Shown: piece by piece, positions 34,792 through 46,009 of the stretch | Numbering within the stretch: position 1 is the stretch's first letter | Layout: the number at the start of each line of letters is the position of its first letter | Assembly (NCBI GenBank): GCA_033032865.1 | Contig: JAWHQI010000068.1 | Span: 1,674,001-1,738,000, forward strand | Direction of reading: 5' to 3' | Source: Dactylorhiza incarnata | Lineage: Eukaryota > Streptophyta > Magnoliopsida > Asparagales > Orchidaceae | DNA length: 64,000 nucleotides | The notes under the pieces: generated by a model | What the model was told of the DNA's origin: nothing | Seen by the model: the letters and a program-made list of their open reading frames with translations, nothing else | The model's database searches: none | Translations under genes and position numbers: made by a program

Positions 34792-35550
34792 CTTAAATTT
34801 TGGCGAGACACTTTAGAAAAGAGGGGTTTTAGGTTGAGCAGGATAAAGATGGAGTATATAGAGCTTAAATTTAATAGTGGAAGAATGTCAGATGACTCCA
34901 TCATTAAATTTGGTGAACAAGATATTTCCCACAATGAGTGCATTAAATATCTAGGATTAATAATTCATAAAGATGGAGTTGTAGATAAAGATGTTATACA
35001 TAAAATCCAAGCAGGTTGGTTGAAGTGGAGAGGAACATTTTGGATCTTATGTGATAGTAAAGTACCATTAAAACTTATAGGAAATTTGTACCGTACTGCA
35101 ATTTGGCCAATAATGCTCTACGGTTCTGAGTGTTGGGTAGTGAATGGTGCACATGACCAAAAATGGGACTTGCAGAGATAAGAATGCTTAGGTGGAAGTG
35201 TGGCCACACGAGACTAGATAAAATTAGGAATGAATGTATTAGGGATAAGATAGGAGTGTAGCCAATTGTAGAGAAGATGCGAGAAGCTCATTTAAGATGG
35301 TCTAGACATGTACATAGGAGACCATTAGAGGCACATGTTAGGCGTTGTGAGAGTTTAGTCACTAGACATGTTCAATGGGGTAGGGGTAGACCAAAAAAAA
35401 CACGGAAGGGAATTATAAGGAAAGACCTAATGTACTTCGACATTTTTGAGACTATGATTAAAGATAGGGTGCAATGGCAATAAAGGATCCTTATAGCCGA
35501 TCCCACTATGGTGGGATAACAACTTGAGTGTTGTTGTTGTTATTGTTATC
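34792..35550 (+). mobile_element. 5'-truncated RTE-type LINE with 13-bp target duplication
   Basis: The frame gives the C-terminal end of a LINE reverse transcriptase: KFWRDTLEKRGFRLS, CIKYLGLIIHKDG near 34950, KIQAGWLKWRGTFW near 35010, then YRTAIWPIMLYGSECW near 35090. A broken continuation includes MREAHLRWSRHVHRRP near 35277. A GATCCCACTATGGTGGGATAA stretch and a (TTG)n-like tail end at 35550. Both are typical of plant RTE elements. TAATGCAAATGAT flanks it perfectly (34779-34791 and 35551-35563). The upstream ATG at 34744 lies outside the element and is not a real start. Confidence 0.92.
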
Positions 35551-35563
35551 TAATGCAAATGAT

Positions 35564-35883
35564 ATGAAATTATAGTATAATTATGCTCTCATCACAACAT
35601 CAACTAAGAATGAGCCCTTATTAACATAGTTTTGTCACTTGCGGAAGTAATGAAACACTATCAGGGTAATATTGCTCCTAATCTTAGAATGTGTATAACA
35701 TCTTCATTTCTCTTGACAATTCAATAGGTTCGACCTATATCTTTGAGTAGCAGCTGCTAGATGTCATCATGACTAAGCAGGAGGCCTTCCAGATCTACAC
35801 GATCTTGCACACACCCATGTTCATCAAACCTATAGAGGCCAAGGAGATTACCATCTAGATGTTTGGCGATGGAGATTGTTGAC
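35564..35883. other. Unassigned stretch
   Basis: About 320 bp with no recognised ORF or repeat, between the LINE target duplication and a possible LTR start. Confidence 0.35.
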
Positions 35884-36640
35884 TGATACTTCTAATTTAT
35901 ATAGGGTTTCCCCCTGTAATTCTCAACATTTTCACAATCTTTTTTCTTATTTTTAGTGTAAATTAATGTGTAATTTCTATATGTGTGCGTGTCTTGAAAT
36001 CTGGATATTATTTTGAAGAATTACATGTGTTGACTTTTTCACGGTTATGCGGGAGGTTATGTGCAAATTTCATCATACATGCTTGTTTGCTTCACACATT
36101 TGTGTGTGCTCTGTTCTTCATTTTTTTGACCAAGGCCTAAATTCTGGAGTTCTATTACAGGGTGAAAGTTTTCTTCACTCATGCATGTGCATAGATTTGT
36201 CATCGCCCATGTGCGCTTTGTGCCCAAAAATACGAGTTCTATTCTTGGGCTTATGTTTTATTCACACACACATATCTACACACTATGCTTGGTCGTGCGC
36301 TCTCCTTTCATTAATTTATGAGTTCTATCACTGGGTGTGCATTTTGTTCACGCACACTTGTGCGCCTGTGTATGGACAACCGCATGGCGTCTCCCTCTGC
36401 TTTGCAATACATTGTACACAATCATGTGCATAATGGTGCATGAGAATGCGTGTTCATTTTTCATGCACTTATAAATATGCTACTTTTGGATTTTTGGAGG
36501 GATCACTTCATTTTTACAGACATTTTTCCACCCCCAAGGTGCTCACATATAATTGTCAAGGGGATAATCTTCCTTCAACCTCCAACCAATGCTTCAAGGA
36601 TAAATTCTAAAAAGAGGAGAAGGTCATTAGAGGATCGATG
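35884..36640 (+). repeat. Possible Athila-like LTR, degraded
   Basis: TGATACTTCTAATTTATATAGGG near 35887 resembles the start of the Athila-like LTR at 13832. From 36050 to 36430 there are many CACAC/GTGTG and GCACAC-TTGTGCGC inverted words. A TATAAATA box at 36470 follows about 100 bp after the last. The ORF at 36047-36433 is a by-product of these repeats. Ends are uncertain. Confidence 0.4.
36470..36477 (+). promoter_or_regulatory. TATA box of the possible LTR at 35.9-36.6 kb
   Basis: TATAAATA directly downstream of an inverted-repeat region, as in the other LTRs of this window. Confidence 0.35.
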
Positions 36641-36839
36641 TTAATAACATGGAGATTTGGACTGATTGAGGTGAACACAGACCATTAGGAGCTGGTGACA
36701 CCATGTGCTTTAACTATTATGAGGAATAGTCTCCTAGTTTACTTTGTTTTTGCGGTTCTATCCATGACAATCACTGTTGTTTCTGAAAGTGAACTCCATA
36801 AACTCACGATGGGAAAGGAGTGACGTGCAAAGTGATTGG

Positions 36840-38480
36840 TTACTTGCTGGCTGCTGTGGACGAGTTGGAGGAGCAAAAGAAGATACTATAGGTGGCTAGG
36901 CCAAACATCCCGCAACTACAACTACCACTCAGTGTTTTGGGTAATCTTATTAATCACAAAAAAGAGTCTGTAGTTGGAATAAAATGTGCCTCGGATCTTA
37001 GTGAGCATGCCTTTTTGGGTATTTTCACTCCTATTTTTACTAATGTTGACCTGTCCAAAACGGAAGGCTCTAATTTATGGGTTACCTGTGTTATAGGAGA
37101 GTTAGGCGGGGATGAGCGATTATATGGTGTGCAAATAGCACTTGAGATATAGAGCTACGCTGCACAATCAGGTGATCTCTAAGGAACTGACCGTCAGCTT
37201 CTTGAGAAGGAAACTTACTGGGGTGCAATCTGCTGTATGGGCACACTATTGGACAATGTCCACTCTGGTCACATAAAAGAGGATGCGAAAGTTTTCTAAA
37301 GTTATATGATTTTGGGTAAACATGATTACCACACTTTTTCAAGTTTGCAAGATCTTCAAAAATATATTACTTAGTGGCGGAGACTACAACACCACATAAA
37401 TGCTGAGAAATTTATAAATAACAAATGGGGCTGGAGATTTGAAATCATTTTTTTCAATGAGCAGCATTTCACCAGATGAGATCACCCTCTTCAAGTCCGC
37501 AATGACAAACATTGGGGAGAAGTAAATCATGTCTTTGCTTTAGAATGACATCTAAAAGATTCCCTCCCCTCAGAAGATGAAAACTGGAGCACAATCTCCT
37601 CAAAAGATTAAGTTTGTCTAGACCACTTCCCAAAAGAATTCAAAGGATCCAGAGTTGATCGCATCGAAACTATTCGTGAACAAACTTGTTGAGCTCTCGT
37701 CTCTCGTGGACATTATGACTACTCCATCCTCTCCTCATATAGACTTGAAGCAATCTAGGAATGATATCAGTATTGATATCAACAATGTGATTGAAGCCTC
37801 TGGTATGCTTGTGGAGGAACTGTTGACTGGGAAGGCCACTCAAGTCCTATAAAAGAAACACAAGTCATCGGGGATGACTTACCTCTCCGGGCTGATGTTG
37901 AGGAGGACACAGTTCGCGAAGGCCTTAGGAAGCTTGCATATTATGTAGTGGAAAGACACAAGGGTTGGAAAGAAGTGCCTGATGTTATGAAAAAAGATAA
38001 GAAAATATATTGGAAACGGCTAGCTCCCGAGGTCTCTTCTAAAGAGAATAAGAAAAAGAGAAGAAAGGTTCATGAGGTGGTGATAATGGGCCTTGCAACC
38101 AATCTGGATATCATCAAATTGGATGAATGCGATCTCCTGTGGACTCCAGGAAACATGACACCAAGAAGTTCTATCTCAAAACGAGGTGGAGGATACAGGT
38201 GCTTGTGCAGACTCTACTCCAAAGATGCAATCTACATCTCTTCTTCCTGGAGAATTTGAGAAAGGGAACTCCGAGCAAACCCTAGGCGCAGGGCTGCTCA
38301 ATGAAGGAATGTCAATCAATGAACTTCAGGACACTACAAACAAGTTGGAAGAGCTTGAACGTGCTAAGGAGTAGAACTCCAAAGAGGTTGAAGATAAGGA
38401 GAAGGCGGATGTGGAGGAAGCCGAGAGAATGCGATCTAAAAAGCTGAGGAAGATCAAGATCGGAAGTCCGGAATTATCAG
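36840..38480 (+). pseudogene. Unrecognised, decayed coding remnants
   Basis: Three + strand ORFs (36892-37152, 37655-37852, 37948-38259) and a partly overlapping fourth (38186-38374) lie in line, with stops between them. The third is lysine-rich (KKDKKIYWKRL, ENKKKRRKVHE). The last runs into an E/K-rich, coiled-coil-like segment (TNKLEELERAKE, then KEVEDKEKADVEEAERMR past a stop). I do not recognise the family. The composition resembles accessory or gag-like proteins of plant retroelements, but that is a guess. Confidence 0.25.
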
Positions 38481-39995
38481 AGAGGCCAAAAGAAAAATAT
38501 TAATGAGCCAACTGGCACTCGAGAAAGCAACAACAGAGAGTTGAGGAGGTCAAATTCCTCATGACTGGTAAGGGAAAGGTAGGGTCTAAGATGGGACCAT
38601 TGTTGGAGATCCCAACAATGGCATTCCGACCTCTATTTCCACTTAAGAGGCCTGAGATAGTTATTATTTTTCTTGGGGGTCTCAACTCCATTAAGTCCTG
38701 CACAATTGATGTGGGGGAAGACAAAGGATAGTTATTGCAAACGTAGAAGCTCATCCACATTGATACTGAGTTGAGGAAGCATCCAATCCATCCCTCTTAA
38801 AGTGAAGCTACCATGGTTAGTTGATAAGTTGGAGTCGTCGTGGACACGCGATCACTTTTCTTTTATGGTTGAATAATGTATATCCGTATTTCCTACACTT
38901 AGTAATTTGATTGCCATTAAATGTTCTAACCTAACAAACGCAATTGCAGATGTGGTGTCCGCGCCTCCATAGTCTCTTGAAAGAATTCTAACTCCTCTGC
39001 TAGAGGAGTTAAGGAGCTTAGAGAGATAGAGAGATATATCAATTAAGAAATGTGATCTCTCACCGATTACACTTACCTCCTTGAAAAATATAACAAGTAT
39101 TATCGGGACAAGAATTATTACTATTTAGCAAAAATCAAATTGTGTATGTGTAAGTTTTTTAAAAAAAAGTGTATTATTTGATGGTAGCCTTAGAATAATT
39201 ATTAAGGCTAATATTATAGTCCATTAAGGAATTAACTTAAGCATATGTTTGTCAGAATCTTTTTTTAATCATCTAATCTGTGTCTTGGAAAGTGGTTAGG
39301 GTTGAACCTACATCCCATGAAAGGCAGGTGGTGTATACACAGTGCGATCACCAACCTTGCACTAACCTGGTGAATGATATATTAAAATTAGACATCACAA
39401 TAGTGGCTAGTAAGCTAATTGGTTTAGTTTAACAATTATACATGAACCCACAGGCATGTTAGTGGAAGGCATGGATTACATTAAGGCTAGATTATAGTCT
39501 AGATATGATACCAACATTGGGTTGAATGTTTAGTTCTAAAATTGTGGCCGGTCTAACCACTCTACAGAATATAGCACACTAATGGAGAGTTGAGAGTTAG
39601 AACCTTCGGTTATAGGATGGGTTGTCAAGTTGATATAATCCTGGTTAGCAAACTCCCTTAGCTTGTATCAAGTCTCCGTTGGTTTTAGTGTGATGTCTGA
39701 TATTAGTACAGGTATAGTCCAGTACTATACATTATTGCCTAGGATAGTTGTTAGTCACATACCTAGAAATGGAGTAGTCTGATCCATTGTCACTTTCCAT
39801 CATGTTGATTAGGCCAGTGTGGTTAGCTACCGACTTAACAGTTGTACCAGGTTAGTTGTCAACCTATAAGGGGTAAATAGGTTAATTGCTTATAATACTT
39901 AAATGACATTGCATCACGTCATATTTCATTTCATTACATACCTTATATCCATAGACAATTATCATAAAAGTTGGTATGGACTATAAGTTTTGGGA
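38481..39995. other. Unassigned 1.5-kb stretch
   Basis: AT-rich. No supportable ORF; the 86-residue - strand ORF at 38500-38760 has no recognisable motif. No terminal repeats recognised. Confidence 0.35.
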
Positions 39996-41140
39996 TGTCT
40001 AACTTCCCCTAATGGAGGGGGGTGAATATGCGATGTATGCTTTTTAAAACTCTTTGCAAAATAATAAAAGAAATAAAAAGACAATCACAACAAGCACAAT
40101 AAATACATACACCAATAGTGGTTCCCCAAGATGTGTACATCCATTTTACCCCTTTGCCTATCTATATATGTGCTAGCCTCAGCAAACTCCACAAAAAATG
40201 CAGATCTTCCCTATCATACATCTCAGAGTCCAAGACTCCTACCTTAGGGATACTAGTTGAGCCCATATCTTAAATCCCCTAGCATAGGATCCTACACTCA
40301 ACTTCACAACTGGAATCCTACCTCTGGTTCAATCTAGAATCCTACCTCAGGACACAAGGGACCCTACACTTAGATCTCAGAGAGATCCTACAGAAGAACT
40401 AAAATAAGTTTTGTTACAACTTTACTTAGACTAATAAGAATAGATCTTGTAACGTAGAGACTTCTTTGGCTAGATGAAAACAACCTTCCTGGATCAACAA
40501 TCGATCTTGATAGAATCTTATTTGAAAGCCTGATCTGTCTGAACTTGGGAATCAGAGGAAATGTCTTGCTTTTGAGAGATTTGAGAATGAATAACCTGGA
40601 GCAATATTATGTGCACTTGAGTTGATCTTGTGAATGTCTCCTTCTAAATATTTTTTCTGAACTTAGAGTTTGTCGGCTATTCTTCAGAATACTATTTGAT
40701 TGATTCAAAATTATAGGATTAGGGTTTTCCCTTCACATTTCATCAGTATTTATGTGACTGAAATCATTAACGGTTGAAACCATCAGACTTTATGTCATAA
40801 ATCTCTTTCCTTGAAACTAATCTGATAGGCGTAATCGGCGGAGGCAGAGATTTGAACTTTTGTACTTGAACTGTCTCAACGACATTTACATTTTCTTAAT
40901 GATATTTCATCTCTTCTCGATGATATTTGAGTCTTCAAGCTGATATTAACCCTTTAAGACTTTGAGATAACTTCTAATAAGAAATATAGCCATCAAGCTA
41001 ATAAAACCTCATCTCGATGATGCATGTAGTCTTCAAGATGATATCTAAATTCAACATGACCAATGTCTTCAAGACGATTGTTAAGCTTATCAAGATGACA
41101 TTTCAACTTGTCATGTCGATAATGTTGAACCCAGAAACCA
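39996..41140 (-). repeat. Probable Sirevirus-like LTR (solo or truncated)
   Basis: On the - strand the end block CATATTCACCCCCCTCCATTA (near 40015-40035) and the word CTTGGGGAACCACTA (near 40116-40130) match the ends of the other Sirevirus-like LTRs. U3-like sequence at 40870-41120 has many TCATCTTGA / TCAAGATGA words in both orientations. No primer site follows the end and no polypurine tract is seen, so a solo LTR is possible. Ends are approximate. Confidence 0.55.
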
Positions 41141-41411
41141 CAGTTGATGTTGGAGTTCGTTCCAAGGGTAAAGATTGCACTTAATTCTCCTGAGTTGAAT
41201 CTCCAGGCCAGACTCTCGGGATAAGGAACCTCACTCATTATGGAGGAAAACTTGAACAGACCCTCGAGCTGCAGCGAGGAGGGCCCGCCACTAACTTGGA
41301 AGATCTTAGAGAGCTTCCCCTCTATAGCCAAATACTAAGCCGGGCACCTTGGAGATGGCTAGAGTGTTCCAGTCAACAAACTCAGAAACCACGGTGAGAA
41401 GCAAGCCATAA

Positions 41412-41600
41412 CTCTCTAACAGATCAAAGCTAGCCATAGGTGATGGCAACGACCAATTTGGTGATGACGATGATGTCCTTGGTGCACATGACGATCATGG
41501 AATAATGGCGGACGATGCTGATGATGATGACCCACCGGTTAAGGATACGCGCCGCCGTAGCGGTCATAGCTACAATCTTCGCCCGCGCAACAAGTCTTGA
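41412..41600 (+). pseudogene. C-terminal tail of a Ty3/gypsy-type polyprotein
   Basis: An open frame ends at TGA 41598-41600. It is strongly acidic (DDDDVLGAHDDH, ADDADDDDPPV) and then basic (DTRRRSGHSYNLRPRNKS). An acidic stretch and a basic R/K-rich end before the 3' UTR resemble the ends of some plant gypsy polyproteins. No catalytic domain is present, so the assignment is tentative. Confidence 0.4.
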
Positions 41601-42520
41601 CTCTAGTTTAATTGTGCTAGTTTAATTTAGTTTATGCCCTGCTTGTTTGAAACTATTAATTTATGTCATTTTAAATTGTGGTGTGCGTTTAGCCACTTTA
41701 TGGGCTGCTAATAGCCCCTTTTGTTGTAAGCCTTCTAAAAGGCCTTTTTCCTTCATGACAATTAGACATTATTGAAAACAATTGAAATTTCCTCCAAAAC
41801 CTAATTTTTCCCTCATCCGCTTCTCTCTCTTCCTCTCTCATTTCCGCCGCCCCCCTTGGAGTCTTCTCCTTATGTTGGCCGCCCCCTTCATCACTCTCTC
41901 TTTTCTCCTCCCACCTCCTCTCCAATACTACAACTCCTTTTTCTTCTTCCTTATATCCTACACTACCACGACGTGTCTTTACAAAATCTCAAGGTGATTG
42001 CGGACTCGGCTATTGAAGAGAGGCTCTTGTGCAAGACTAGGATTGGGAGACCTTCTACGACGTGAAGCGAAGGACGGAGCACGTGCTCATCATCATTGGA
42101 GCACCTTCCGTAGATCTCAAGGGGAACGATCATTTTCTTCTAGTGGATCCAACATCTCGGATCTACTATTTCCGAGAGGGTAACGAAACTCCTACTCAAG
42201 AGATTTCCTTTCTTAGATTGTTCTTGTGGTGGACGATTTTTGCGTGGTTTTCGAAGCTTTGAAATTTCATGGTCGTTCCAATAATAGTGTGGTGGTTTTC
42301 GTTTGGATTTTTCCGAATACACTCGAAAGGATTGGCGATCCTTGCTTTGGTTCTTGTTGGGGAGAGATCCACCCGTTTTCGAATCGTTTTTTTTGTTTTG
42401 GTGGATTTCTTTTTGGTACAACATCGCGCTCGTCCGGACGCAAACATTCGTCCCTTTAGCTTGACGGATCCTGGATTATCGCCGACGATTCAATCTTGAC
42501 ACGGAGTTGCTATCCGTACG
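41601..42520 (+). repeat. Probable 3' UTR and LTR of the element ending at 41600
   Basis: Starts with T-rich 3'-UTR-like sequence, then TTATGGGCTGCTAATAGCCC and TTGTAAGCCTTCTAAAAGGCC, which are hairpin-like repeats. CT-rich and then GC-rich sequence with overlapping ORFs on both strands follows. The ORFs at 41698-42499 have no recognisable domain. I infer an LTR from position only. Confidence 0.35.
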
Positions 42521-43085
42521 CGTACAATAATTAATAATAAGTTAGTCGTGGCTGCGTTTAAGTTGTGGTCGGGAAGAGCGGAGCGTTTGGTAGTTGTTGT
42601 TCATAGTCGCGTGAGATCGCCTCATTCCGGTGGCCTACATCAATAGGAGAGAGAAATAAGTGAGAGATCCGCTTCAAAGGTGCCCATGGGGGTCTATTTA
42701 TAATTTTCTAAAAATGGTATGTGGACAGCTGAATCACGCCTTTTGGTTTCACTAAATGCAACCCAAATTGTTCTGCAATAATGGAATTCTGCTGTTTAGA
42801 TCAACTAATTGCAGTCCAAAATTGGGTTCCCTGGAATAAATAGGCCACCAAGCAGACCGGCGAGTCCAAGCTATTCTAAAACTTCTCGTCAGGGTGGCAA
42901 GTATATGATTGGGCTGGGACTCGACACTCACACCAAGCTGGTGGCGAGTGCAAGCAAGGTGCGAGTGCATGATGGGACCCGTCACTCGCCCGATTGACTC
43001 ACCAAAGTCTAGTTTCTCTCCCGATCGTCTAACGGCTTGAAGAGTCCACTCGATAAACATGGGGTTGTACACAATACCCACACTT
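42521..43085 (-). repeat. Promoter part of a probable gypsy LTR homologous to the 9.2-kb one
   Basis: On the - strand the order is GTGTACAACCCCATG (near 43060), dispersed GCGAGTG/CACTCGC half-sites, a CCCAATTTTGGACTGC word (near 42820), then TATAAATAGACCCCCATGGG (42683-42702). The + strand copy at 8676-9230 has the same landmarks in the same order. The upstream tandem arrays are absent because the 43086 LTR abuts at this point. Confidence 0.65.
42694..42702 (-). promoter_or_regulatory. TATA box of the 42.7-kb LTR
   Basis: TATAAATAG on the - strand with the same ACCCCCATGGGCACCTT context as at 9206. Confidence 0.7.
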
Positions 43086-44644
43086 TGATGCGTTCACAAC
43101 AAGTGCACCGATCACACAAGTAATAAAAGTGGGAGAGATCCACATAATATCGTTCTTAAAGGACTGTAGTTGGGGTGTATGATTTTCTCGTTGGTGAAAT
43201 TATTATAGAGATTTCTAAACCAATAAAATGAGGGGGGTTTTGGTTTGGTTATGAGAGATGCGATTAAAGAAAGCTAATTTAACTAAGGCGGGTCGACTGC
43301 ACCGCTTCGCTTGGTGGAATGGATGAGTAGGCTTGCGGATGAATGAGAAGGCTTGTGGACGGATGATTTGTAACCGACAGAGTGAGGGTCGTAAGAACCT
43401 CGTCACAAAGCACGCAACTAGTAATCGCTAGTGCGGCGCACAACGCAGTGATTGAGTGGATGGTGGAAAGGGGGATCCTCAACTCACATAAACCACAATA
43501 AACTTCATTAACATGAAATTACATTAACTTTCACAAACAGTTTATGCATATCATCTTTAACAAACACACATTCACATGAAGTATCTAAACAAATACAAGG
43601 GGGGAAAGAGTAAACCCAAGCTCGAATACGCGATGAAGGTTCACGGTCGGAATCGTAGGGTTGTCAAGCCTTGTCCGGTCTTGGTCTTTAGTTGTCATAC
43701 GGGGTTTAGAGGAGCTGTCACCTTCCTCCACGTTACCCGTCTTCTTCGTAATATAGCTTAAGCTAGCTCTCGCCGGAGAACCTTAAATGCAGTAGAAACT
43801 CTCAAGCAATGGTGTTCTTGAGCACAAGGATGATGGAGGAGGCTGAGGAGAAAGCTTTAGCGTTAGATTTGCAAGGAAATGATGGCCGAAGCTTATCGTA
43901 GAATGCGCGGTGGTGGAGAGACGAAAAGAGCGGAGCTGGAGCTAAAATGGCTAGCTGGAAGTCCTCTTTTCTTGATAGGTCAAAATTCCTGCTTTAAATA
44001 GTAATCAGTCAAAAAAAGATCAAGCAAAGTCGAACGCACGACCGTGCGTGGACCGTGCATTATTAATGAAGGAGGAAGCCCAGGAAGGCAAATCAAAAGC
44101 TCCCGTGCATTTTATTCACGCACATTCGATGCCGACCGTGCGTAAAAACGCACAGGCAAATCCAGATTGCTCTAAAAACTGAACTCAACAGGGGATCGTG
44201 TGTTTCCTTCACGCATGGACAAGCTGCTCGTGCATGAACAAATCGCATGACCAGGAATAACCAACCATTCTGAACCAGAGATGACCCCACACAATCGGAG
44301 CGATCATGCATGAAGGAAACACACGACCGTGCGATTAATGCAAACATGAAATCTGGGCAAAATGGACAATCCATCCACCTGCACAACAATGCACACAGAA
44401 CTCACACAGCTGGGAACACCACTCCAGCTCAATCCAGAAATAGAAAAATAGTTGGCGAGCACCATGTGCTTACACCCAACAACATGGAGCACAAATGCAC
44501 ACTAAAACAGGCCTAAAGAGTGCACTTAGAGTGAAAGTGAATATGAGTGAAATACAAGCTAATATGGCCTTAAAGTGTAGTGCACACGTGTGATAACTAG
44601 CCCGAATGAGTCCGTAAAACACAATAAAAATCTTACTCATCATA
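43086..44644 (-). repeat. Athila/Tat-like LTR, copy L1
   Basis: About 1559 bp. On the - strand it starts TATGATGAGTAAG (44644), next to TTAAGTCTGGTGG, a decayed polypurine tract. It ends CGCATCA at 43086. It is homologous to L2 (45093-46634): the ends match (AAGTGCACCG...CAAGTAATAA near 43100 and 45110) and the U3 has CGTGCG/CGCACG inverted words at 44030-44350. L1 has only 6 G where L2 has a 17-G run. Confidence 0.78.
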
Positions 44645-44851
44645 CCACCAGACTTAACCATTTGCTCGCCCCAAGCAAATCATCCCCTATTAGGAAGAGA
44701 AAAAGGAATAGCTGGCTTAACAATTGAAAATGCAGAGCACCATGCGAAGTCGCATGCTCGCGTGGGTAGAAATGCAATAAAATGAATTTTTACTTAATCA
44801 AAATAGTTTGTAACAACCTAAGAGCGTAATTATATATTATTTCACTTGTAC

Positions 44852-44971
44852 TCACTGGTTTATGTTGTCACCCATTACTGCTTGTACGGCTGCTGCGCGC
44901 CTTCGTGCGCGAGCGGTCTGTTCGATCTCGGGATCAAAGGGTACAAGTTCCCCCGCGGCTTGTCTCTGCAT
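44852..44971 (-). pseudogene. Truncated Athila/Tat-type gag start (39 codons)
   Basis: ATG at 44971-44969. The peptide has the leader VPFDPEIEQTA followed by an Arg/Ala-rich stretch, then stops at 44854-44852. The same FDPEIEQT leader opens the + strand Athila-like gag at 15900, supporting homology and the start choice. The rest of gag is missing. Confidence 0.75.
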
Positions 44972-45068
44972 GCACAATCTCAACCAAAAGAAAATAAAAC
45001 AGAGAAAATAAAAAACAACTGCTCTTGTAACAGAAGTTCACAACTTAAGACGTTAAACGCCTGAACAT

Positions 45069-45086
45069 TCCCCGGCAACGGCGCCA
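45069..45086 (-). promoter_or_regulatory. Primer binding site (tRNA-Asp type), intact
   Basis: On the - strand TGGCGCCGTTGCCGGGGA, the canonical Athila/Tat primer site, a few bases after the L2 end (TGATGCG on the + strand at 45093). Confidence 0.92.
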
Positions 45087-45987
45087 AAAACTTGATGCGA
45101 TTTATTCGGCAAGTGCACCGGTCGCGCAAGTAATAAATGTTGGGAATAGGATCCCCGAGTGTCGGTCTCTTGAGGAATGCAGGTTGGGTGAACGAATTGC
45201 GTTGTGTGACAATTGTTACACAAGCGGGAACAAACACAGAAAGTGGGGTTTTGATTTGGTTTCCTACCGTTAACAACAATAAAAGAAATGCGGGTCAAAA
45301 TCACCGCTTCACAAGGTGAGATGGATGCAATGGCCGCGATGCCGAGCTTCGTGAGGCGGATGGACGGTGCGCATGCGAATGAAGTGATCACTAGTGCGGG
45401 GAGTGAGGGTCGCAAACACCTCTTCGCAAATCGCCGTTAGCTTTTGCGAACGCGAATCGAACACGATGAGTGCGTGAGTGAGTGAGTGAAGGTGAGACGT
45501 ATCACAAGCAAATACTGAAGAACGGAGAAGAAACAACCATTGCATTTAAACTAAACATCATGATATTCAAGTTTAAATGATTCAAAGAAGTACGACAAGG
45601 GGGGGGGGGGGGGGGAGGAAGAAATCAACCAATGGACGAAGACTAGCGGCCGTTCACGGCCGGAATGGGAGTTTGTCAAGCTACCTCCGGACTCGGGCGG
45701 ACTGTGCTTCCGGCGTTGAGAGACTGTCACGACCTATCCACGTGCTTCCGTCGTCTTCTACCTCAGGATTGCTTTCCTTCTCACCGCACAAAAAGGAGAC
45801 AGCTTGCTTGAGTGCTTCCGGATGGCGGAGAATGCTTCCGGACGATAGAGGAATGCTTAGAATGGCCGGAGATAACTTCCCCTTGCAGAGGAGAAGAGGT
45901 AGGGGTGGCTGGAAGTGGAAAACGGTGGCGTACGGACTGGAAATCGCGCTCCCGAAACCGCATTATACCTAATTTGCGGATCAGGAC

Positions 45988-45995
45988 ATTATATA
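45988..45995 (-). promoter_or_regulatory. TATA box of L2
   Basis: CTATATAAT on the - strand, about 20 bp downstream of the first palindrome. Confidence 0.6.
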
Positions 45996-46009
45996 GGCAC
46001 TGGCGAGAA

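Larger units (their letters stand above)
44645..45092 (-). mobile_element. 448-bp remnant internal region between L1 and L2
   Basis: On the - strand: a primer site (45069-45086), a leader, a 39-codon start of gag (44971-44852) and then, after a gap, the polypurine tract GTTAAGTCTGGTGG (44645-44660) at the start of L1. L2, this region and L1 together have the minimal parts for mobilisation but no intact protein gene. This is either a large internal deletion or a non-autonomous derivative. Confidence 0.7.

Noticed and set aside
36047..36433. 128-residue Cys/His-rich ORF
   Set aside because: Made of CACA/TGTG repeats in an LTR-like promoter region; the Cys/His spacing fits no zinc-finger family.
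42196..42499. Overlapping ORFs on both strands as a small gene
   Set aside because: Three to four overlapping frames of similar length and no domain; best explained as GC-rich LTR sequence.
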